64,000 nucleotides of DNA, taken from assembly GCA_036365515.1 (NCBI GenBank), contig CM070876.1, positions 129,765,894 to 129,829,893 of the forward strand, in the 5' to 3' direction. The position numbers and the translations under genes are program-made. Shown here one piece after another: positions 58,972 to 64,000 of this stretch (position 1 is its first letter; each line of letters begins with the position of its first letter). This DNA is from Torymus aiolomorphi (taxonomy: Eukaryota; Arthropoda; Insecta; Hymenoptera; Torymidae). The notes beneath the pieces are model-generated. The model had not been told where the DNA came from and did not search any database. It worked only from the letters and a program-made list of their open reading frames with translations.

Positions 58972-60270
58972 TCAGTCTCGAGATTGCGCGGGGTCTCGTG
59001 ACTCAGATGGCAGGAGCGTACTCGCGCGAGTGTAAAACGGTGTTCTCAGATCAAATTGAGTCGTACTTCGTGTCAATGGATTCTCTCCAAGTTTTGGGTA
59101 CATACCGAATTGATAAGTAGCATTTTCGCGAGCTGGGTTATGTGGAATTGAGTTTGTTTCATGATAGGGTGTCCGTTCTTTCAATCGGAGGTTGTTCATA
59201 CGTGGGGGTAGATTGGAATTCTCGTCGTCGTTTGTATTGTTCGTTTCGTTGTTGACGTTATTTCGACCAAGGTGTAACAAAAAGTTTGCGCATGCACTCC
59301 AGAAAGCTGCAAGTAATTTTAAACCCCATCCGTATACGGTAAAAAGAGCGTATCCGTGTAAAACTGAAATTGCTAAGTATTTTATTGCTCCAAAAATTAA
59401 CCAAAGAGTCATGAAACCTGCACTTACTGATCCGAAAAGTATGAAGTTTCTCCAAATTTTCTGAACGGTAGTTTCGATAACTTTATTGATCTGATTATTA
59501 TCCATTAAATTTAGAATATTTAAGTCTCCGCGTTGCGTTTCGGCACCCGTTGCGCCTCTCGCGATTGTGTTTAATACGGTCGGCTTTTCTGCAGGAAACA
59601 ATGCGGCTTCGCGAAATTTGTCTAGGTCTTCCTGTGTATATATTCCATTATCTATAAATGTTCCAGGGTCTTTATATTTCCAGGTAGGTGTATTTAAGGG
59701 TTGAAGAATCTTTGGTTGAGGAGATTCTAAGGGATTAGGGGTGAATCGTAGCCATTGTTCTCCTACTTGGTGAATTGTTGGCAAAAGGGGATTGCAATCA
59801 CGTTGCGTGCCGCGTCTGGTAAGTATATGTGAGGCAGGAGTAAGAAAGTATGATTCGTTCTTATACGCAACAGGGATCTCGGCGTAACAGGCCTCTGTGT
59901 GTCTGACTTTAGCACTTATCGCCTCGCAGCGAACCAAGTGCGCTACGTCACCTGCGATAACGGCGGTGTAGCCCTCAGATTTCATCAAGTTGAATGCGAA
60001 TTTATCCGGGTCCTGAGTAGCTTGTGCCAGAATATTTTTTATGACTTCTCGTTCTAATGTGCATCTATGCATTACAACGTCACGGTATAATGCAACAATT
60101 TCGTGTTTCATGTGTTGAGAGAAAAAATTTAATTTCGTGTCAACGTATGTATTTATCAGAATATCCTGCGCTCTTAATTTGTTTCGTGAAGTGAAAGAGT
60201 GATTGGGTAAAGTTTCTAATATATATAATTTCGTTGGATTTAATTGATGTAAATGAGTACACACATTCAA
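58972..60270 (-). CDS. endogenous chuvirus-like glycoprotein, C-terminal part
   Basis: An uninterrupted frame of 432 codons. Motifs typical of the glycoprotein of Chuviridae (arthropod negative-strand RNA viruses): GYTAVIAGDV (residues 100-109), ILTRRGTQRDC (149-159), PTWKYKDPG (195-203), GIYTQEDLD and ARGATG. A membrane segment spans about 276-300, with a second hydrophobic stretch to 335 and a hydrophilic Asn/Pro-rich tail. Cys at 70, 115, 128 and 159. The N-terminal portion of the ectodomain is absent; the first 20-30 residues probably belong to the adjoining Penelope-like 3' end. No other viral gene is near. Such glycoproteins are known as endogenous copies and as env-like genes of BEL/Pao elements. 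Confidence 0.78.
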   Translation of the reverse strand: MNVCTHLHQLNPTKLYILETLPNHSFTSRNKLRAQDILINTYVDTKLNFFSQHMKHEIVALYRDVVMHRCTLEREVIKNILAQATQDPDKFAFNLMKSEGYTAVIAGDVAHLVRCEAISAKVRHTEACYAEIPVAYKNESYFLTPASHILTRRGTQRDCNPLLPTIHQVGEQWLRFTPNPLESPQPKILQPLNTPTWKYKDPGTFIDNGIYTQEDLDKFREAALFPAEKPTVLNTIARGATGAETQRGDLNILNLMDNNQINKVIETTVQKIWRNFILFGSVSAGFMTLWLIFGAIKYLAISVLHGYALFTVYGWGLKLLAAFWSACANFLLHLGRNNVNNETNNTNDDENSNLPPRMNNLRLKERTPYHETNSIPHNPARENATYQFGMYPKLGENPLTRSTTQFDLRTPFYTRASTLLPSESRDPAQSRD

Positions 60271-60285
60271 TATTAAATGTACAAC

Positions 60286-60317
60286 GTTTCGATAACTTGA
60301 TTGTTATCCTTTTCAAG
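60286..60317 (-). ncRNA. degenerate hammerhead-like motif at Penelope 3' end
   Basis: Minus strand: CTTGAAAAG, GATAAC (60303-60308), loop, GTTATC (60291-60296), GAAAC (60286-60290). Stem II is six perfect pairs and GAAAC is kept, but the first core strand is CTTGAAA instead of CTGANGA, so cleavage is doubtful. It lies about 480 bp downstream of the Penelope-like stop codon, in the same relative place as the motif at 31559. Confidence 0.45.
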
Positions 60318-60800
60318 TACTGAAATTTATTAAAGGAGTATTTTCTACAAGTCAATGATAATACATTCGTCACAAATAATAGTCTTACCTATATTAAATT
60401 CCATGGATTACGTCGTCATAAATTTATAGCCTCGACATAAGAGTTTTTTTCCTTTTCCAAACATTAAGAAACAAAAATGAAGTTGATGTATGAATTGTTG
60501 CACAGAGGTTAGCGTCAATTAAGTATAACTGATACCTTATAGTCATTTATAGTTAAAAATGTAACATTGCGCATACTCAATAAATTGGGGCAGCAATCGA
60601 ATAAATTAACAAATATAAAACAGCACCAATAATAAGTTAACAGATAAAACAGCATATAATAAATTAACACAGAAACCAAACTAAAGCATTCAAGAGCGTG
60701 GAATAAAAGTAAACAAGTAACGGTCAATCTAATCACATTATGACAACAATGATACCACAGTTATATTAGACCGTTATACTTAATTGTCATAGACTAAATA
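60318..60800 (-). other. Penelope-like 3' untranslated region
   Basis: AT-rich non-coding DNA between the GIY-YIG stop codon and the hammerhead-like motif. No independent gene. Confidence 0.5.
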
Positions 60801-62210
60801 TTATTTTCGTGATTTTAGTTTGTTGAGCAATTGCGAATAATAACTACTTAAGTTTTGTGTATCTTCTTTTATGTTTATCGGGTTACTTTGTAGTTTTATA
60901 TTAATCACCTCTGATATTAATCTTTTTCTCCAATTTTCTTCATTATCTAATATTACAGTGTTCTGAAAATCGAAATTATGTTTGAAATTTTTTACGTGTT
61001 CGTTTATAACAAATTTTTTATCATCTTTTTTCATATTCGCAATGTGCTCCTTAATCCTTGTATCTAACACCCGCTTACTTTCACCTACGTAACTAGCATC
61101 GCAGTCCTTACAGTTTATTCTATATACAATGTTAGTCCGTTCATTCGTTTTTTGTCTATCTTTACCTCTTTTTATTATACTATTAAGATTATTTTTAATT
61201 TGCGGAACTGATCTAATACCAAACTTTCTTAGATTATTTGAGACCTTTTCAAAGATATGCGGTATATACGGTAAACCTAGTATTACATTTCTTTTTACTG
61301 TTTTTCTATTGTTATCTTTACTATTATAGTTAAGCTTGTTTAGTCTTTCTTTGACATAGAAATCTATGTATCTTTCTGGATATTGGCTGTTTTTTAATAG
61401 GTTCTTAACTAAATTGATGTTTTTTTCCCAAAATTGCCTGTTAGATAGTAAAATCGCTCTATCGACTAGATTATAAACCATTGCTCTTTTTTGTGATGTT
61501 GGATGATTTGATTTAAAATTTAAAAATCTACCTGAGAAGATAGGTTTATGATACCAATCTGTAATGATTTTGTTATTCTCTTTTATCAATAGTACTTCTA
61601 AGAAACTTATGTTATCACTTTGTTCTACTTCGTGTGTAAATTTAAGTCTACTATGATAAGAATTGAAATTTTCAAGGACTTGCTTTATTTTGTTTTTGGG
61701 AATACAAATAACAATGTCATCCACATATCTATAATAAAACACTGGTTTAAAATCTAGTTTTCTTATACATTCTTCTTCTAAATCTACCATTACCATATCT
61801 GCGAATAGAGGGCTTATAGGACTACCCATAGGTGATCCATAAGTTTGTCTGTAATAGTTGCCATCAAATTGGAAAAACGTGTTGTCCATTAAGAATTCTG
61901 ATGCTTCAATTATTTTTGTTAATGGAATATTTTTGGATCTAATATGTTGATATCTTTTTTCTATACTATTAATTACAAGTTCCTTAGGAACATTTGTAAA
62001 TAACGATGTCACATCCAGAGATATTATAGTGTGATCGTTTGGAATGACAATATCTTTAATCTTTTCTATTAGGTCTTGGCTATTTTTTATATAAGATTTT
62101 GGTTTTAGAATGCTATTGCGAATAAGTGTGTCTAATGTTTTTGATATTTGGTATGTTGGACTACCAACACATGATACTATGGGTCTTAAAGGTGTATCTT
62201 GTTTGTGAAT
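60801..62210 (-). CDS. Penelope-like element RT and GIY-YIG endonuclease, 5'-truncated but open
   Basis: About 469 codons are open from the joint at 62210 (IHKQDTPLRPIVSCVGSPTY) to TAA 60801-60803. RT: ISLDVTSLFTNVP (motif A), YGSPMGSPISPLFADMVMVDLE (motif B, quoted in part), FYYRYVDDIVICIPK (motif C), FLEVLLIKENNKIITDWYHKP. The C-terminal GIY-YIG domain: NIVYRINCKDCDASYVGESKR, DTRIKEH, then the Cys-bearing linker. No ATG near the 5' end; the N-terminal region is missing at the junction with the plus-strand copy. The frame is intact, so this is a young insertion. Confidence 0.9.
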   Translation of the reverse strand: MHKQDTPLRPIVSCVGSPTYQISKTLDTLIRNSILKPKSYIKNSQDLIEKIKDIVIPNDHTIISLDVTSLFTNVPKELVINSIEKRYQHIRSKNIPLTKIIEASEFLMDNTFFQFDGNYYRQTYGSPMGSPISPLFADMVMVDLEEECIRKLDFKPVFYYRYVDDIVICIPKNKIKQVLENFNSYHSRLKFTHEVEQSDNISFLEVLLIKENNKIITDWYHKPIFSGRFLNFKSNHPTSQKRAMVYNLVDRAILLSNRQFWEKNINLVKNLLKNSQYPERYIDFYVKERLNKLNYNSKDNNRKTVKRNVILGLPYIPHIFEKVSNNLRKFGIRSVPQIKNNLNSIIKRGKDRQKTNERTNIVYRINCKDCDASYVGESKRVLDTRIKEHIANMKKDDKKFVINEHVKNFKHNFDFQNTVILDNEENWRKRLISEVINIKLQSNPINIKEDTQNLSSYYSQLLNKLKSRK

Positions 62211-62228
62211 TACAGACTAACAACAGAC

Positions 62229-62795
62229 ATGAACACCAATACTTCCCATTTTGAGAGAATTACGGAAGAATATGGAGCAACCACTACAAGACTAATGAAG
62301 AAATACATTAAGAACACGAAACGTATTACTGAAACAAGGTCAAAACTAAGATTTCTACTCCAATGCAGAACTCAAGACGTTGAACCCAAGCATATTAGTA
62401 GAATTACAAGTAATCTGAAACACATTTATTTTTACAGTAACACAGCGAACAAAAAATTTAATAGAAACATACAGACTCTTAGAATCAAACTAAAAAACAT
62501 AGAAATAGAAGATATAAATATACATATTAGATTTAAAAAAAAAGAAAAGGTACAACTACATAACAAATTCGCCGAAGTACTTCCTTTGAATATTATTAAC
62601 GAATTTACTAACACACAAAGTAACAAGTCAGATCCTGAATACAAAAAACTTAATATTAAACATATCAACAAATTTAACAACTTAACTAACATAAGAGAAA
62701 GAAACAACAATGAAGATCCTAACAACAATGAAATCATAATTAATAATAATAATTATGCTATAGATAATAATAATAATAATAAATTTGTTTTGTAA
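62229..62795 (+). pseudogene. Penelope-like N-terminal region
   Basis: ATG 62229 opens MNTNTSHFERITEEYGATTT, followed by a helical, basic region (RLMKKYIKNTKRITETRSKL, LRIKLKNIEIEDIN) and an Asn-rich end that collapses in an (AAT)n run at 62742-62783. There the frame is lost one base before the RT frame continues (CNLTNIDIPKEIIDL). So the gene is split by slippage in the trinucleotide repeat. Helical N-terminal extensions are usual in Penelope-like proteins. Confidence 0.7.
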
Positions 62796-63966
62796 TCTAA
62801 CTAATATAGATATTCCAAAAGAAATAATCGATTTAGTCTCATTAGGGCAAAAATTCAATAATGTCAATTTAATTAACAATAAACAATCAATTGTAGGCAC
62901 AATCAAAAGTGTAGAAAACATTCTAGACACTTATGATTTCAATGTTGAAACAGGTAATTTAATTAGAAATACAGTGATTAATGGCTTAAATGAACACATG
63001 AATAGGAAAAAACATGTAACTTATGAAGATCGAATTTTTGCACAGAGGTTAAAGAAAACCAAGACCTTTTTAAAGAGTAATGATGTTTTTTTCACAATGG
63101 CTGACAAAGGTAATGTAACTGTTGAGATTGACAATGCACAATTCAAGAAAAAAATTAATAATTTATTGACTGATAAAGAAACTTACAAACGAATTACCAA
63201 AAATCCACTTAGTAGACTTCAAAAAAATGCACAAAAAATACTGAACAATTGGAATGACAATAATTTTCTGAATAAAAAATACCATAAAAACGAATTAACT
63301 CAAACTAATACAACTTTATCCAAGATATATGGACTACCAAAAATTCACAAAAAAGATACACCTTTAAGACCCATAGTATCATGTGTTGGTAGTCCAACAT
63401 ACCAAATATCAAAAACATTAGACATACTTATTCGCAATAGCATTCCAAAACCAAAATCTTATATAAAAAATAGCCAAGACCTAATAGAAAAGATTAAAGA
63501 TATAGTCATTCCAAACGATCACACTATAATATCTCTGGATGTGACATCGTTATTTACAAATGTTCCTAAAGAACTTGTAATTAATAGTATAGAAAAAAGA
63601 TATCAACATATTAGATCCAAAAATATTCCATTAACAAAAATAATTGAATCATCAGAATTCTTAATGGACAACACCTTTTTCCAATTTGATGGCAACTATT
63701 ACAGACAAACTTATGGATCACCTATGGGTAGTCCTATAAGCCCTCTATTCGCAGATATGGTAATGGTAGATTTAGAAGAAGAATGTATAAGAAAACTAGA
63801 TTTTAAACCAGTGTTTTATTATAGATATGTGGATGACATTATTATTTGTATTCCCAAAAACAAAATAAAACAAGCCCTTGAAAATCACAATTCTTATCAT
63901 AGTAGACTTAAATTTACACACGAAGTAGAACAAAGTGATACCATACGTTTCTTAGAAGTACTATAG
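62785..63966 (+). pseudogene. Penelope-like reverse transcriptase, plus-strand copy
   Basis: KTKTFLKSNDVFFTMADKGN, LSKIYGLPKIHKKDTPLRP, ISLDVTSLFTNVP (motif A), YGSPMGSPISPLF (motif B) and FYYRYVDDIIICIPK (motif C), all intact. It ends at TAG 63964-63966 in LEVL, where the minus copy has Leu; the RT frame resumes after it (IKENNKIITD). One nonsense change plus the upstream frameshift make this copy defective. The GIY-YIG part would lie outside the window. Confidence 0.88.
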
Positions 63967-64000
63967 ATAAAAGAGAATAACAAAATCATTACAGATTGTA

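Larger units (their letters stand above)
62211..64000 (+). mobile_element. Penelope-like element, plus-strand copy, runs off the window
   Basis: Begins immediately next to the truncated minus copy (head to head). It contains the N-terminal ORF, RT up to just after motif C, and continues beyond 64000. RT coding is about 98% identical to the minus copy where they overlap, so both belong to one family. The 5' start (CAGACTAACAACAGACATGAAC) may be the true 5' end or the target joint. Confidence 0.85.

Overview
This is a window of an AT-rich eukaryotic nuclear genome, most likely an arthropod and plausibly an insect. The evidence is the transposon spectrum: Helitrons, a Jockey-like LINE, Tc1/mariner DD41D elements, piggyBac-like and Kolobok-like elements, Penelope-like elements, a Ty3/Gypsy element, and a chuvirus-type glycoprotein relic. 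No bacterial gene organisation is visible and I found no convincing host gene. The window is a repeat graveyard of nested mobile elements separated by very long microsatellites: (TC)n, (TA)n, (GT)n and (CA)n. The species cannot be named from the sequence.

Layout. 1-2.9 kb: AT-rich DNA with long (TC)n and (TA)n tracts. 2.87-5.32 kb: a non-autonomous Helitron. 6.9-8.8 kb: a damaged LINE. 9.4-10.4 kb: an inverted-repeat element built around (GT)n. 10.5-14.2 kb: a second Helitron carrying a piggyBac-like relic. 14.4-17.0 kb: a DD41D Tc1/mariner element with a dead transposase. 17.3-18.4 kb: an uninterrupted DD41D transposase. 18.7-20.9 kb: tandem repeats and a 1.45 kb fold-back repeat. 20.9-27.2 kb: two Helitrons almost back to back, the second holding helicase debris, a (CA)n expansion and three tRNA-like repeat units. 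27.6-40 kb: a decayed Helitron split by a large inverted duplication (arms about 2.9 kb). Its core is a Penelope-like reverse transcriptase, it carries hammerhead-like motifs and 5S-like segments in both arms, and one arm contains a Kolobok-like insertion with TTAA duplication. 40.5-42.6 kb: a complete-ended piggyBac-like element with very long terminal inverted repeats. 42.6-54.7 kb: another Helitron replication/helicase gene (minus strand), interrupted by a GC-rich 9.3 kb Ty3/Gypsy retrotransposon with an extra zinc-knuckle ORF downstream of integrase. 54.7-58.9 kb: mostly anonymous DNA with one inverted-repeat candidate. 59.0-60.3 kb: an open reading frame matching the C-terminal part of a chuvirus-like glycoprotein. 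60.2-64 kb: two Penelope-like elements head to head; the second runs off the window.

The coding regions do not form a pathway; each serves its own mobile element. Nearly all carry stops, frameshifts or deletions. The best preserved are the DD41D transposase (17349-18416), the C-terminal RT/GIY-YIG part of a Penelope-like element (60801-62210) and the viral glycoprotein relic (58972-60270). Points most worth a second look: the duplicated zinc-knuckle ORF of the Gypsy element; the inverted duplication with an internal empty-site control for the Kolobok insertion; the hammerhead-like motifs at Penelope 3' ends; the hairpin module shared by the Helitrons; and the viral glycoprotein relic abutting a Penelope 3' end. 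All family assignments come from reading the sequence and remembered family motifs; no database search was possible.
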